From: Vibrio neptunius
Lineage (GTDB): Bacteria > Pseudomonadota > Gammaproteobacteria > Enterobacterales > Vibrionaceae
Direction of reading: 5' to 3'
Assembly (NCBI GenBank): GCA_019339365.1
Contig: CP079859.1
Location: 868,001-932,000, forward strand
Length of the DNA stretch: 64,000 nucleotides
Below the pieces are notes generated by a model. It saw nothing but the letters and a program-made list of their open reading frames with translations, ran no database searches and was not told the DNA's origin. Made by a program: the position numbers and the translations under genes. Shown here in pieces: positions 48,706-59,297 of the stretch. Within the stretch, counting starts at the first letter, position 1. Each line of letters begins with the position of its first letter.

Positions 48706-51286
48706 AGCCTATCGTAAACACGTCGCAGAGCGTGCTGCTGAAGGAGTTGTTCCTAAACCACTAGACGCCGAGCAAGTTGCTGGTCTTGTCGAACTTCTGA
48801 AAAATCCCCCTCAAGGTGAAGAAACTGTAATTCTTGACCTACTAGAAAATCGTATCCCACCTGGCGTAGATGAAGCTGCATATGTCAAAGCAGGTTTTCT
48901 GACGGCTATTACCAAAGGCGAAGTGGAATCGCCACTGGTAAGTCGTGAAAAAGCAGCTGAGTTGTTGGGTACGATGCAGGGTGGCTACAATATCGCTCCG
49001 CTAGTTGACCTTCTTGATGATGACGCGTTGGCATCTATTGCTGCAAAAGCACTATCTCACACTCTACTCATGTTTGATGCTTTCTATGACGTAGAGGAGA
49101 AAGCGAAAGCAGGTAACACTTACGCACAGCAAGTACTGCAATCTTGGGCTGATGCTGAGTGGTTTACCTCGAAAGAGAAAGTTGCTGAGAAAATTACCGT
49201 TAAAGTATTCAAAGTCACTGGTGAAACTAACACCGATGACTTGTCTCCGGCGCCTGATGCATGGTCGCGCCCAGATATCCCAGTGCACGCGAAAGCGATG
49301 CTGAAAATGGAACGTGATGGTATCAACCCAGACGAACCAGGAAGCGTTGGTCCTATCAAACAAATCGAAGAGCTACAAAAAGATGGTATTCCATTGGCTT
49401 ACGTCGGTGATGTCGTGGGTACCGGTTCTTCACGTAAGTCAGCGACTAACTCTGTACTTTGGTTCATGGGTGAAGATATCCCATTTGTACCAAACAAACG
49501 TACAGGCGGTATCTGTTTAGGCGGTAAGATCGCACCAATCTTCTACAACACGATGGAAGACTCAGGTGCACTACCAATTGAGCTAAACGTTCAAGACATG
49601 AACATGGGTGACGTGATTGAAATTTACCCATATGAAGGTGTTGTGCGCAAAGGTGGCGCAGAAATTTCAAACTTTGAGCTGAGCAAGGTACTGCTTGATG
49701 AAGTGCGCGCTGGTGGCCGTATTCCATTGATCATTGGTCGTGGTTTAACAAGTCGTGCTCGTACTTCGCTTGGCCTAGAAGAAAACGATCTGTTTGCGAA
49801 GCCGATTGATCCTTCCGCATCAAGCAAGGGTTACACACTGGCTCAGAAGATGGTCGGTAAAGCATGTGGCGTTGAAGGTGTTCGCGCTGGTCAATACTGC
49901 GAACCTAAGATGACGACAGTCGGTTCTCAGGATACAACTGGCCCTATGACGCGTGATGAGCTAAAAGACCTTGCGTGTCTTGGCTTCTCAGCTGATCTAG
50001 TGATGCAGTCATTCTGTCATACTTCTGCGTATCCAAAACCAGTCGACGTCAACACGCACCATACGTTGCCTGATTTCATCATGAACCGTGGTGGTGTCTC
50101 TCTTCGTCCAGGCGATGGCGTTATCCACTCATGGCTAAACCGTATGCTTCTTCCTGATACTGTTGGTACAGGTGGTGACTCGCACACTCGTTTCCCTCTG
50201 GGTATTTCATTCCCAGCTGGTTCTGGTCTAGTTGCGTTTGCTGCAGCGACAGGTGTTATGCCGCTTGATATGCCGGAATCAATCTTGGTTCGTTTTAAAG
50301 GCGAAATGCAGCCAGGTATCACGCTACGTGATTTAGTTCATGCGATTCCTTACTACGCCATTCAACAAGGTCTATTGACAGTTGAGAAAGCGGGTAAGAT
50401 TAACGAATTCTCTGGCCGCGTGCTTGAGATTGAAGGTGTTGAACACCTAACGGTTGAGCAGGCGTTTGAGCTTTCAGATGCTTCTGCAGAGCGTTCAGCG
50501 GCTGGTTGTACAGTTAAATTGTCTCAAGAGTCGATTGAAGAGTATCTAAACTCGAATATCACCATGCTTAAGTGGATGATTTCCGAAGGTTACGGTGACC
50601 GTCGTACTATCGAGCGTCGTATCACTGCGATGGAAGAGTGGTTGGCGAAGCCAGAGTTGATGGAAGCAGACGCAGATGCGGAATACGCTCACATCATTGA
50701 AATCGACCTAGCAGAAATTGATCAACCTATTCTGTGTGCACCAAACGATCCAGATGACGCTCGTCTACTTTCTGAAGTTCAGGGTACCAATATCGATGAA
50801 GTCTTCATTGGTTCTTGTATGACTAACATCGGCCATTTCCGCGCTGCAGGTAAGCTACTAGAACAGTTCGGTGGTCAGTTAGATACTCGCCTATGGGTGG
50901 CTCCACCAACGAAGATGGACCGCGATCAGCTAACCGAAGAAGGTTACTACGGTATATACGGCCGTGCTGGTGTTCGTATTGAAACGCCAGGGTGTTCACT
51001 ATGTATGGGTAACCAGGCACGTGTGGCAGATAAGGCGACAGTAATGTCAACGTCGACACGTAACTTCCCGAACCGTTTAGGTACCGGTGCTAACGTTTAT
51101 CTTGCTTCTGCTGAGCTTTCGGCGGTTGGTGCGATTCTAGGTAAGATTCCCACTAAGGAAGAGTATCTAGAGTACGCGAAGCAAATCGACGCGACAGCCG
51201 CAGATACCTACCGTTACTTGAACTTCCATAAGATGGATCAGTACACTAAGAAAGCGGACTCAGTGATTTTTCAAGAGCCTGCATAA
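48698..51286 (+). CDS. acnB: Aconitate hydratase B
   Basis: AcnB is the main TCA-cycle aconitase and, when its cluster is lost, an RNA-binding regulator. The 862-residue protein starts with GTG ([16 protein letters not shown], the family N-terminus) and has the B-type order: HEAT-like domain, swivel domain, then catalytic domains. The [4Fe-4S] ligands are in [16 protein letters not shown] and [15 protein letters not shown] lies seven bases before the GTG. yacL lies downstream, as in E. coli. Confidence 0.96.
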   Translation: MLEAYRKHVAERAAEGVVPKPLDAEQVAGLVELLKNPPQGEETVILDLLENRIPPGVDEAAYVKAGFLTAITKGEVESPLVSREKAAELLGTMQGGYNIAPLVDLLDDDALASIAAKALSHTLLMFDAFYDVEEKAKAGNTYAQQVLQSWADAEWFTSKEKVAEKITVKVFKVTGETNTDDLSPAPDAWSRPDIPVHAKAMLKMERDGINPDEPGSVGPIKQIEELQKDGIPLAYVGDVVGTGSSRKSATNSVLWFMGEDIPFVPNKRTGGICLGGKIAPIFYNTMEDSGALPIELNVQDMNMGDVIEIYPYEGVVRKGGAEISNFELSKVLLDEVRAGGRIPLIIGRGLTSRARTSLGLEENDLFAKPIDPSASSKGYTLAQKMVGKACGVEGVRAGQYCEPKMTTVGSQDTTGPMTRDELKDLACLGFSADLVMQSFCHTSAYPKPVDVNTHHTLPDFIMNRGGVSLRPGDGVIHSWLNRMLLPDTVGTGGDSHTRFPLGISFPAGSGLVAFAAATGVMPLDMPESILVRFKGEMQPGITLRDLVHAIPYYAIQQGLLTVEKAGKINEFSGRVLEIEGVEHLTVEQAFELSDASAERSAAGCTVKLSQESIEEYLNSNITMLKWMISEGYGDRRTIERRITAMEEWLAKPELMEADADAEYAHIIEIDLAEIDQPILCAPNDPDDARLLSEVQGTNIDEVFIGSCMTNIGHFRAAGKLLEQFGGQLDTRLWVAPPTKMDRDQLTEEGYYGIYGRAGVRIETPGCSLCMGNQARVADKATVMSTSTRNFPNRLGTGANVYLASAELSAVGAILGKIPTKEEYLEYAKQIDATAADTYRYLNFHKMDQYTKKADSVIFQEPA

Positions 51287-51314
51287 TTAGCTCTGGAACA
51301 CTGAATGGCTGACT

Positions 51315-51345
51315 AAGCGCCCACCTTAAGGTGGGCGCTTTTTTT
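51315..51345 (+). terminator. Terminator of acnB
   Basis: AAGCGCCCACC/GGTGGGCGCTT (51315-51325 and 51330-51340) with loop TTAA is followed by a T-run. Confidence 0.93.
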
Positions 51346-51352
51346 GGACAAT

Positions 51353-51384
51353 GGGAACGGACTTGGTCCTATGGAACGCTTCGC
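51353..51384. repeat. CTTCG mini-hairpin cluster, copy C
   Basis: GGGAACGGACTTGGTCCTAT is followed by AACGCTTCGCTC. The order and spacing resemble copy B, with GGACTTGGTCC in place of GGACTTCGTCC. It lies about 40 bases before palindrome copy 4. Confidence 0.55.
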
Positions 51385-51420
51385 TCTAGATGCGAGAGTA
51401 GTAGGATCTATTCTAATTCT

Positions 51421-51522
51421 GTCATTCCCTAGACTGACGAAGGAAGGAGTAGGGAATCTCTTCAAGTATGTCGTTGTTTTAAAAGATCCCCAACTCATTC
51501 GTTCCTCATTCTTGAGGATGAC
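51421..51522. repeat. Dispersed ~102-bp palindromic repeat, copy 4
   Basis: It starts GTCATTCCCTAGACTGACGA and ends TTCTTGAGGATGAC, closely matching copies 1 and 3. It lies between the acnB terminator and yacL, in a 352-base gap whose remaining bases hold only the mini-hairpin cluster and the yacL promoter region. Confidence 0.88.
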
Positions 51523-51638
51523 GAGAGTGAGTTGCAATTAATCATAAGAATGGAGTTTGTCGTCTATACCTCGCCTCACACCTTTAGTCCTTGTATACTC
51601 CCGCCCATTGAGTTAGGCAGAACCGCAAGAGGCGCCCT

Positions 51639-52010
51639 ATGGAATTTGAGTTTATTAGAAACACTTTAATGGGCGAGTACTACGTTAAGTCGAGTATGGG
51701 CCATGAAATTGCTGGTCGCTGGTTGCAGGAAGAAATCGGTAAGGATTGGCAGAAGATAGAGCAGGTCGAGTCTATGCTAGAGGCTGTACACCAGTCTCCA
51801 CTTCAGGAACACACCATGCTGGGTACTGAGATTTCCATCTCTATTCATGGTGATGAAGTCACCATTCAAGAGAATGTGTTGGCGCATGGGGAAGCGATGG
51901 CAGAAGACAGCGAGTTTAATTTTTATGACAGTGAGAGTACGGCCAGTTGTGGCTTAGATGACTTTGAGCTACTGATTGAACAATGGAAAGGTTTTCTGAC
52001 CACCAAATAA
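51639..52010 (+). CDS. yacL: YacL family protein (UPF0231)
   Basis: The 123-residue product begins MEFEFIRNTLMGEYYVKSSM, with family features GRWLQEEIG and a C-terminal LLIEQWKGFL. It is acidic and has no membrane segment or signal peptide. Function is unknown; the family is restricted to gammaproteobacteria and sits downstream of acnB in E. coli as here. A short AGAGG precedes the start. Confidence 0.9.
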   Translation: MEFEFIRNTLMGEYYVKSSMGHEIAGRWLQEEIGKDWQKIEQVESMLEAVHQSPLQEHTMLGTEISISIHGDEVTIQENVLAHGEAMAEDSEFNFYDSESTASCGLDDFELLIEQWKGFLTTK

Positions 52011-52029
52011 ATCTGCACTGATATAGTGA

Positions 52030-52539
<510 letters not shown>

Positions 52540-52565
52540 GAATTCAAAGAACTGGAGATAAAAAA

Positions 52566-53796
52566 ATGGAATTAACAACCACAGTAACCGAATTACGTTA
52601 TGCACTAGACACTTTTTTTCTTCCTCATTTCAGGTGCGTTGGTCATGTGGATGGCGGCTGGTTTTGCCATGCTTGAGGCGGGTTTAGTTCGTTCAAAGAA
52701 CACCACTGAAATTCTGACCAAAAATGTTTGCTTATATGCAATTGCATGTACCATGTATTTGGTCGTTGGCTACAACATCATGTATGTCGACAATGGTGAA
52801 GGCGGCTGGCTACCTTCATTTGGTACGTTGATAGGAACACAAGGGGAAGGCGCAGACCACTCTCTAGAATCTGACTTCTTCTTCCAAGTGGTGTTTGTTG
52901 CGACAGCTATGTCTGTTGTGTCTGGTGCGGTCGCAGAGCGAATGAAGTTATGGTCATTCCTTATTTTCTCAATGGTACTTACGGCATTTATCTACCCAAT
53001 GGAAGGTTACTGGACTTGGGGAGGAGGTTTCTTGTCAGAAGCGGGATTTAGTGACTTTGCTGGCTCAGGTATTGTACACATGGCGGGTGCAGCCGCGGCA
53101 TTAGCAGGTGTATTACTGTTAGGCGCTCGAAAAGGCAAATACGGGAAAAATGGTGAGATTTACCCAATTCCGGGTTCGAACATGCCCCTTGCGACACTGG
53201 GTACCTTTATCCTTTGGTTCGGTTGGTTTGGTTTCAACGGTGGTTCTCAGTTGATGGTCTCTGACTTTGAGAATGCAACGGCAGTAGGTCAAATCTTCCT
53301 CAACACAAATGCGGCAGCAGCAGCTGGTGCGATTGCCGCTCTTCTGGTGTGTAAAACGACGTGGGGTAAAGCAGACCTAACGATGATCCTCAATGGTGCA
53401 TTGGCTGGTCTGGTTGCCATCACTGCCGATCCGCTGTCTCCATCGCCAATCTATGCCGTGGCTATTGGTGCAGTATCGGGCGCACTTGTCGTGTTCAGTA
53501 TCATTGCGCTTGATAAGCTCAAGGTTGACGATCCAGTGGGGGCGATTTCGGTGCACGGTGTATGTGGTTTCTTCGGCCTGATGGTTGTGCCACTGAGTAA
53601 TGGTGATGCAACGTTTGGTGCTCAGCTATTGGGTGCGGCGGTTATCTTTGCTTGGGTGTTCGGTGCAAGTCTTGCGGTGTGGGCAGTGCTTAAAGCAACG
53701 ATCGGAATCCGAGTGTCTGAAGATGAAGAATTGGAAGGTATGGACATGCACGATTGTGGTGTGGGTGCCTACCCTGAATTTGTGACTGTGAAATAA
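52566..53796 (+). pseudogene. amtB: Ammonium transporter AmtB, frameshifted
   Basis: AmtB is the trimeric inner-membrane ammonium channel. ATG 52566 gives MELTTTVTELRYALDT, then a T-run (52612-52618) has seven bases where six would read TFFFLISGALVMWMAAGFAM and join the main frame. The rest is intact: ESDFFFQVVFVATAMSVVSG, GFAGSGIVHMAG-like SGIVHMAGAAAALAG, and HGVCGFFGLMVVP with pore His residues. Restored length is 409 residues. It directly follows glnK. Confidence 0.9.
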
Positions 53797-53834
53797 GTTC
53801 GAACAAGACACAGACTGTTACAAATAAAATACTC

Positions 53835-53862
53835 AAAAACCTGCCAAGTTCGGCAGGTTTTT
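53835..53862 (+). terminator. Terminator of glnK-amtB
   Basis: AAAAACCTGCC/GGCAGGTTTTT (53835-53845 and 53852-53862) has a six-base loop and a T-run built into the stem. Confidence 0.9.
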
Positions 53863-53911
53863 GCGTTTTACAGCATTGTTTTCTAAATCATCATGAATAT
53901 AATAACGCAAC

Positions 53912-53926
53912 TGATAAACGTTATCA
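53912..53926. promoter_or_regulatory. Fur box upstream of fbpA
   Basis: TGATAAACGTTATCA is a perfect 6-3-6 palindrome that matches 12 of 14 specified positions of the 7-1-7 Fur consensus. It lies 24 bases before the fbpA ATG, the right place for iron repression. Confidence 0.8.
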
Positions 53927-53950
53927 TTACGAAGTTAAAGGACTGAACCA

Positions 53951-54964
53951 ATGAAAAAACTGCTGACTCTTTCTGCTCTGGCATGTGCGACATTAGCACC
54001 GACTGCGATGGCTGCTGAAGAAGTGAACGTCTACTCTTACCGTCAACCTTTCCTAGTTGAACCTATGTTCAACGAGTTCACTAAAGAAACAGGCATCAAA
54101 GTAAACGTTAAGTTCGCAAAGAAAGGCCTAGCAGAGAAACTAGCTCAAGAAGGCGAGTACAGCCCAGCTGACGTGATTCTGACGGTAGACATCAGCCGTT
54201 TGTCTGAGCTAACTAAGCAAGACTTGGTTCAGTCAGTAGAAAGCGCTGTTCTTGAAAAGAACATCCCAGCTCAGTACCAAGATGCTGACAATGAGTGGTT
54301 TGCTCTGACAACCCGTACTCGTAGCGTTTACTCTTCACGTGACCGTGTTGGTAAGCTAGGTGATGATTTCACGTACGCTGATCTTACTAAGCCTGAATTC
54401 AAAGGCAAAATCTGTACTCGTAGTGGTAAGCACCCTTACAACGTTTCTCTCGTCTCTTCCATGATTGCTCATAAAGGCGAAGCGGAAACTAAAGAGTGGC
54501 TAGAAGGCGTTAAAGCTAACCTAGCGCGTAAACCTCAAGGTAACGACCGTGCACAGGTTAAAGCGATTAAAGAAGGTCTATGTGACGTTTCTCTGGGTAA
54601 CAGCTACTACCTAGGTAAGATGGTGAACGATAAAGAGCAGAAAGCGTGGGCTGATGCGGTTTACATTAACTTCCCTAACCAGAAAACAACTGGTACGCAT
54701 GTAAACATCTCTGGTATGGCAATGGCTAAGTACTCTCCGAACAAAGAGAACGCACTTAAGCTGATGGAATTCCTAGCGGGTGATAAAGCTCAAAGCATGT
54801 ACGCTGAAGTGAACTACGAGTACCCAGTGAAAGAAGGCGTTAAGCGTTCTGACCTAGTAGCATCTTGGGGCGATTTCAAAGCTGACACGATTTCTCTCGA
54901 TGAAATTGCCGACCACCACGCAGCAGCAATCAAGCTTCTTGATGAAGTGAAGTTCGACCTGTAA
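53951..54964 (+). CDS. fbpA: Ferric-iron ABC transporter, periplasmic binding protein FbpA
   Basis: FbpA binds ferric ions in the periplasm and delivers them to FbpBC. The 337-residue protein has a signal peptide cleaved near AMA/AEE (residue 22), the binding-protein fold VNVYSYRQPFLVEPMFNEFT and iron-site tyrosines in the GNSYYLGKM segment. AAAGGA precedes the ATG, and a Fur box overlaps the promoter. A hairpin separates it from fbpB, consistent with higher expression of the binding protein. Confidence 0.95.
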   Translation: MKKLLTLSALACATLAPTAMAAEEVNVYSYRQPFLVEPMFNEFTKETGIKVNVKFAKKGLAEKLAQEGEYSPADVILTVDISRLSELTKQDLVQSVESAVLEKNIPAQYQDADNEWFALTTRTRSVYSSRDRVGKLGDDFTYADLTKPEFKGKICTRSGKHPYNVSLVSSMIAHKGEAETKEWLEGVKANLARKPQGNDRAQVKAIKEGLCDVSLGNSYYLGKMVNDKEQKAWADAVYINFPNQKTTGTHVNISGMAMAKYSPNKENALKLMEFLAGDKAQSMYAEVNYEYPVKEGVKRSDLVASWGDFKADTISLDEIADHHAAAIKLLDEVKFDL

Positions 54965-54984
54965 TCGTTCGACGCTTTATATAC

Positions 54985-55032
54985 ACAACCTCAAGTCGCT
55001 CTTTTACAAGGGCCACTTGAGGTTGTTTGTTT
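54985..55032 (+). terminator. Attenuating hairpin between fbpA and fbpB
   Basis: A 12-bp perfect stem, ACAACCTCAAGT (54985-54996) and ACTTGAGGTTGT (55015-55026), is followed by TTGTTT. It probably ends part of the transcripts after fbpA. Confidence 0.75.
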
Positions 55033-55124
55033 ATAAGGGTATAACAGACCCTTAAGCGTATTGAAGGTATATGAGATGTATTAGCAAGTGCATTTGATTG
55101 ATGTATACCTGTGATTGTTAGGCG

Positions 55125-56750
55125 ATGAAAGAAAATAATTATTTATGGAAAACCAGTAGTGGGACGTTAGCCCTGCTACTGGTTTTGCCGATCTTAGCGA
55201 TATTCCTTACCTCTATCGGCGAGACGGATGACCTGTTCTCGCATCTGATGTCGACGGTAATGCCAACCTATACCTTTAATACGGTAGTCTTGGCCGCAGG
55301 TACGATGGCTCTGTCCCTAGTTTTTGGTATCCCTTCTGCTTGGATTATGGCCATGTGTCGGATACCCAGCGAGCGGATTTTACAATGGGCTTTAGTGTTG
55401 CCTCTGGCTATGCCGGGTTACATCGTTGGTTACATCTTTACTGATTGGCTCGACTTTGCCGGACCATTACAAATTTTGCTGCGTGATTTAACAGGTTGGG
55501 GCCCCGGAGATTATTGGTTTCCAGATATCAGAACGTTGACTGGCGCTATCATTGTGCTGGCATTGGTGCTTTACCCTTACGTTTATCTGCTGTGTCGTGC
55601 TGCATTTATGGAGCAAAATGTCTCTTTGCTGCAATCAGCGCGCTTACTAAAATGCTCTCCTTGGGAAAGTTTCTGTCGTATCTCGCTTCCACTTGTCCGC
55701 CCCTCCATTGCCGTCGGTCTGTCGTTGGTTGCAATGGAAACCATTGGTGATTTCGGTACGGTGAGCTATTTCGCCGTCAATACTCTGACCACTGCGGTTT
55801 ATGATACCTGGCTCGGTTACTCAAGCTTGACCGCGGCCGCTAAGATTTCTGCCATTATGTTGGTGTTTGTGATTCTCCTGCTTAGCGCAGAGCGCTACAG
55901 TCGTCGTAAACAAAAACTATTCCAGAATCAGTTCAGTAGCCGGGAGGACTTTCGTTACGAGTTATCAGGCTGGAAGAAATGGCTGGCGCTGACTTGGTGC
56001 TGGGGACTGGTTGCGATTGCATTCTTGTTCCCGTTGATGCAACTGGTGATCTACGCTTATAAGTATTTTGCACAGAGCTGGACACCGGAATTCCGAGAAT
56101 ACGCGTTGAATAGCCTCTACGTTTCGCTATCGGCGGCCGTTATTGGGGTAATTGTCGCTATCACCGTGAATTTTTATAATCGCTTAGCAGCTAACCGTCA
56201 GGGGCTGGCGTTCATGCGCTTGTCTTCTATGGGGTACGCGGTACCGGGGACCGTGTTGGCGATCGGGGTAATGGTCCCGGTTTTGTTTATGGACCATTTG
56301 GTCAATGACATTGCCAAATTTATGCAATGGGGTAGGCCGGGGCTGGTTTTTTCAGGCTCAATGTTTGCGCTTATTTTTGCCTTGGTCGTCCGATTTTCTG
56401 CGGTTGCAATCGGCAGTATTGAAAGCAGCTTAAATAAGGTTTCGCCCTCTCTGGATATGGCTTCCCGCACTATGGGGTGCAATTCCAATCAGATGTTGTG
56501 GCGAGTGCATTTCCCTTTGATTCGCCGTGGTGCCTTAATTGCTGGCTTGTTGGTTTTTATTGAATCAATGAAAGAGCTGAATGCAGCGTTGCTGCTTAGG
56601 CCTTTCAACTTCGAAACATTGGCAACCTATGTCTACAACTTTGCCTCTGACGAACAACTCGAATTGGCAGCCCTACCTGCGGTGCTGCTGGTATTAGTCG
56701 GATTGATTCCCTTAGTTATGGTTAACCGTTCACTGGAGCATACACACTGA
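55125..56750 (+). CDS. fbpB: Ferric-iron ABC transporter permease FbpB
   Basis: This 541-residue protein is a fused permease with about 12 membrane segments and two binding-protein-dependent transport domains. Each half has an EAA-type loop for contact with the ATPase (near QSARLLKCSPWESFCRISLP and ASRTMGCNSNQMLWRVHFPL). It starts 160 bases after fbpA and its stop overlaps the fbpC start (ATGA-type overlap at 56750). Confidence 0.95.
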   Translation: MKENNYLWKTSSGTLALLLVLPILAIFLTSIGETDDLFSHLMSTVMPTYTFNTVVLAAGTMALSLVFGIPSAWIMAMCRIPSERILQWALVLPLAMPGYIVGYIFTDWLDFAGPLQILLRDLTGWGPGDYWFPDIRTLTGAIIVLALVLYPYVYLLCRAAFMEQNVSLLQSARLLKCSPWESFCRISLPLVRPSIAVGLSLVAMETIGDFGTVSYFAVNTLTTAVYDTWLGYSSLTAAAKISAIMLVFVILLLSAERYSRRKQKLFQNQFSSREDFRYELSGWKKWLALTWCWGLVAIAFLFPLMQLVIYAYKYFAQSWTPEFREYALNSLYVSLSAAVIGVIVAITVNFYNRLAANRQGLAFMRLSSMGYAVPGTVLAIGVMVPVLFMDHLVNDIAKFMQWGRPGLVFSGSMFALIFALVVRFSAVAIGSIESSLNKVSPSLDMASRTMGCNSNQMLWRVHFPLIRRGALIAGLLVFIESMKELNAALLLRPFNFETLATYVYNFASDEQLELAALPAVLLVLVGLIPLVMVNRSLEHTH

Positions 56751-57781
56751 TGAGCTGTGCATTATCAATCAATAACTTAACTTGTAAGTACGATGAACAG
56801 ACAACCGTATTGGAATCTCTGTCGCTAGAGGTGGAACACGGTGAGATTGTTTGCTTACTAGGTGCGAGTGGCTGCGGGAAGACCACTTTACTTAAAGCGA
56901 TTGCGGGCTTGTTGCCGCTCAGCTCAGGCTCAATGAGTTTGAACTGTATGACGATTGACGACGGTAAACACTGGCTGCCGCCTGAGCAGCGTAATATTGG
57001 TATGATTTTTCAGGATTACGCCCTTTTCCCACACTTAACTGTTGAAGAAAATGTGGCTTTTGGTCTGAAGACGTTGGCTAATGGTGATAGAAAAGCCAAA
57101 GTGGCAGAAATGCTTGAGCTGGTTCACCTGACAGGTTTTGAGGGGCGCTATCCGCATCAGTTGTCCGGTGGACAGCAGCAGCGTGTGGCTATTGCTCGCT
57201 CATTAGCATACAAACCTGACCTACTGCTGTTAGATGAACCCTTTTCTAACATAGACACTCAGGTTCGACACGAGTTAATTGCAGAAATCCGTAAGATCTT
57301 CAAAAAGCATGGCGTCACGGCGATATTTGTTACTCATAGTCGGGAAGAGGCGTTTGCCTTCGCCGATAAGATGGCGGTGATGAACCACGGCGTGATTGAA
57401 CAGTATGGTACGGCGAGTGAGCTTTACTATCAGCCTTCGAGCAAATTTGTTGCGGATTTCTTAGGAGGCGGCAGCTACTTGATCGCGAAGCGTGTGTCTG
57501 AGTCTGAGTTTGAAACTGAGTTAGGGGTGGTTGAGGCGCAAGCTCAGCAAGAAATTCAGCTACAAGCGGAATGTGAGCTATTGCTGCGTCCACAGCATGT
57601 TCAGATCAGTGCGACTGAGGAGAGTAGTGTGACGGTTTTGGAGCAACAGTTTATGGGTGACCATTGCCGTTATGTGATTGATGCCAGTGGTAGCCGATTG
57701 TTGGCCAGTTCCGCGGAGCCACTGTCGATAGGTCAACCTGTCTCGGTTAAAGTTGAAACGCAAGGTGTATTGGCTTTTTAA
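56750..57781 (+). CDS. fbpC: Ferric-iron ABC transporter ATP-binding protein FbpC
   Basis: FbpC is the ATPase of the ferric uptake system. The 343-residue protein has Walker A LLGASGCGKTTLLKAIAG, the Q-loop GMIFQDYALFPHLTVEENV, signature LSGGQQQRVAIARSLAYKPD, Walker B LLLLDEPFSNID and a TOBE-like C-terminal regulatory domain. It overlaps fbpB by one base, so it is translationally coupled. Confidence 0.96.
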   Translation: MSCALSINNLTCKYDEQTTVLESLSLEVEHGEIVCLLGASGCGKTTLLKAIAGLLPLSSGSMSLNCMTIDDGKHWLPPEQRNIGMIFQDYALFPHLTVEENVAFGLKTLANGDRKAKVAEMLELVHLTGFEGRYPHQLSGGQQQRVAIARSLAYKPDLLLLDEPFSNIDTQVRHELIAEIRKIFKKHGVTAIFVTHSREEAFAFADKMAVMNHGVIEQYGTASELYYQPSSKFVADFLGGGSYLIAKRVSESEFETELGVVEAQAQQEIQLQAECELLLRPQHVQISATEESSVTVLEQQFMGDHCRYVIDASGSRLLASSAEPLSIGQPVSVKVETQGVLAF

Positions 57782-57785
57782 ATAA

Positions 57786-57816
57786 CAAAACACCCAGCAA
57801 ATCGCTAGGTGTTTTG
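57786..57816. terminator. Bidirectional terminator between fbpC and the chitobiose cluster
   Basis: CAAAACACC (57786-57794) pairs with GGTGTTTTG (57808-57816), with an inner AGC/GCT extension. The two genes converge here. Confidence 0.82.
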
Positions 57817-57829
57817 AGCTCTAGGCTAG

Positions 57830-59242
57830 TTACAGTTGTAAGAATGTTTTGAACTGTTCAACGATGCCTTCTGCGGTCTCCTTGTCCGCCATCTCTGCAA
57901 AGATACGCAGAAGAGGCTCGGTACCAGAGAATCGGGCAATGACCCAACCGCCATTTTTGAAATAGACTTTAGCGCCATCTTCGTAGCTCACGCGTTCAAT
58001 TTCAAACTCAAACTGTGGTAGTTGCTTCTCGACATATATCTTGTGGTGGAGTGCCTGCTTTTGTCCGGCTTTAAAGCTACAGTCTCCTTCAGCCGTATAG
58101 GCGTAGCCGTATTTGGTATAGATTTCATCAAGCAGCTCAGAAAGCTTTTTGCCTGTCACTGAAATCATCTCAACCAGCAGACTGGAGGCAAACACGCCAT
58201 CTTTACCTTTGATATGGCCGCGAATGGTCAAACCGCCCGAGCTTTCACCACCGATCAACGAATCATCGGCTTCCATTTGCGAGCTGATGTGCTTAAAGCC
58301 GACGGGTACTTCAAAGCTCTTCTCACCGTGGTCAGCTGCTATTTTGTCGAGGATATGAGTAGTCGCAATGTTACGAACTACGGAGCCGGACCAGCCTTTG
58401 TACTCAAGCAAGTAATAGTAAAGCAGGATCAGCACTTCATTAGGGTGAATAAAGTGACCTTTTTCGTCGATGATGCCGAGACGATCAGCGTCACCATCGG
58501 TACCAATACCAATATCGTAACCTTGCTCTGCAACAAGATGTTTTAGACGATATAAAGTGGCAGCGCTGGGAGACGGCATCAAGCCACCAAAGTCAGGGTT
58601 TTTGCCATCGTTAATCACATCAACGTCACAGCGACCATTGATCAATACCGTTTGCAGCGCGTTTTTAGCCACACCAAACATAGGATCAATCAGTACACGT
58701 AAATTGGCTTTTTTGATCGCTTCTATGTCGATAAAATCGATAATCGAATCGACGAATTCGTTCATTGGGTTAATGATTGTAATCAGTTTATCTTCAACCG
58801 CCTGCTCAAACTCTACGCTTTGCACTTTATCGCCAGTTAAAGCTGCAATTTGAGTTTCGATCTTTTCAGTGATTATCTCATCGGCATCACGGCCCCCTTC
58901 AATAAAGACTTTAATGCCGTTGTAATCTGCTGGGTTGTGGGACGCAGTAATGCATGCCGAGTAGGCACAACCCATCGCTTTGGCTTTAAACATCACAATT
59001 GGCGTCGGAACAAATTTGTCGATGAAGCTAACGGGAATATTGTTAGCAGCAAGCACCTCGGCGAACCAGCGCCCCGCTTTATCGGATAAAAAACGACGGT
59101 CATAACCAATAATGAATCCTTTGTCGGCGACTTTCTCGTGGTTGATGATGTTTGCCAGCGCTTGGGCAACCAAGCGAACATTGTCTTTGGTAAACTCTTC
59201 ACCGATAAATGCGCGCCAGCCACCAGTACCAAACTTAATCAT
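57830..59242 (-). CDS. Phosphoglucomutase/phosphomannomutase family protein
   Basis: This alpha-D-phosphohexomutase interconverts hexose 1- and 6-phosphates. The 470-residue protein has FGTGGWRAFIGEEF, the active-site serine loop CITASHNPADYNG, the metal loop GTDGDADRLG, the sugar-binding loop GGESSGGL and the phosphate loop RFSGTEPLLRIF. It is the last gene of a chitin-oligosaccharide cluster, so the likely substrate is the (N-acetyl)glucosamine 1-phosphate released by the phosphorylase next door; that is inference. Confidence 0.93.
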   Translation of the reverse strand: MIKFGTGGWRAFIGEEFTKDNVRLVAQALANIINHEKVADKGFIIGYDRRFLSDKAGRWFAEVLAANNIPVSFIDKFVPTPIVMFKAKAMGCAYSACITASHNPADYNGIKVFIEGGRDADEIITEKIETQIAALTGDKVQSVEFEQAVEDKLITIINPMNEFVDSIIDFIDIEAIKKANLRVLIDPMFGVAKNALQTVLINGRCDVDVINDGKNPDFGGLMPSPSAATLYRLKHLVAEQGYDIGIGTDGDADRLGIIDEKGHFIHPNEVLILLYYYLLEYKGWSGSVVRNIATTHILDKIAADHGEKSFEVPVGFKHISSQMEADDSLIGGESSGGLTIRGHIKGKDGVFASSLLVEMISVTGKKLSELLDEIYTKYGYAYTAEGDCSFKAGQKQALHHKIYVEKQLPQFEFEIERVSYEDGAKVYFKNGGWVIARFSGTEPLLRIFAEMADKETAEGIVEQFKTFLQL

Positions 59243-59261
59243 TGCTTTAATCCTTTATTCA

Positions 59262-59286
59262 ACAAAAGAGCCTCTGCGAGAGAGGC
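59262..59286 (-). terminator. Hairpin between the phosphorylase and phosphomutase genes
   Basis: GCCTCT-GCGAG-AGAGGC (59270-59286) is a 6-bp stem. On the minus strand it is followed by TCTTTTGTT, so it may attenuate read-through into the mutase gene. Confidence 0.55.
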
Positions 59287-59297
59287 CCGTTGGGTAG

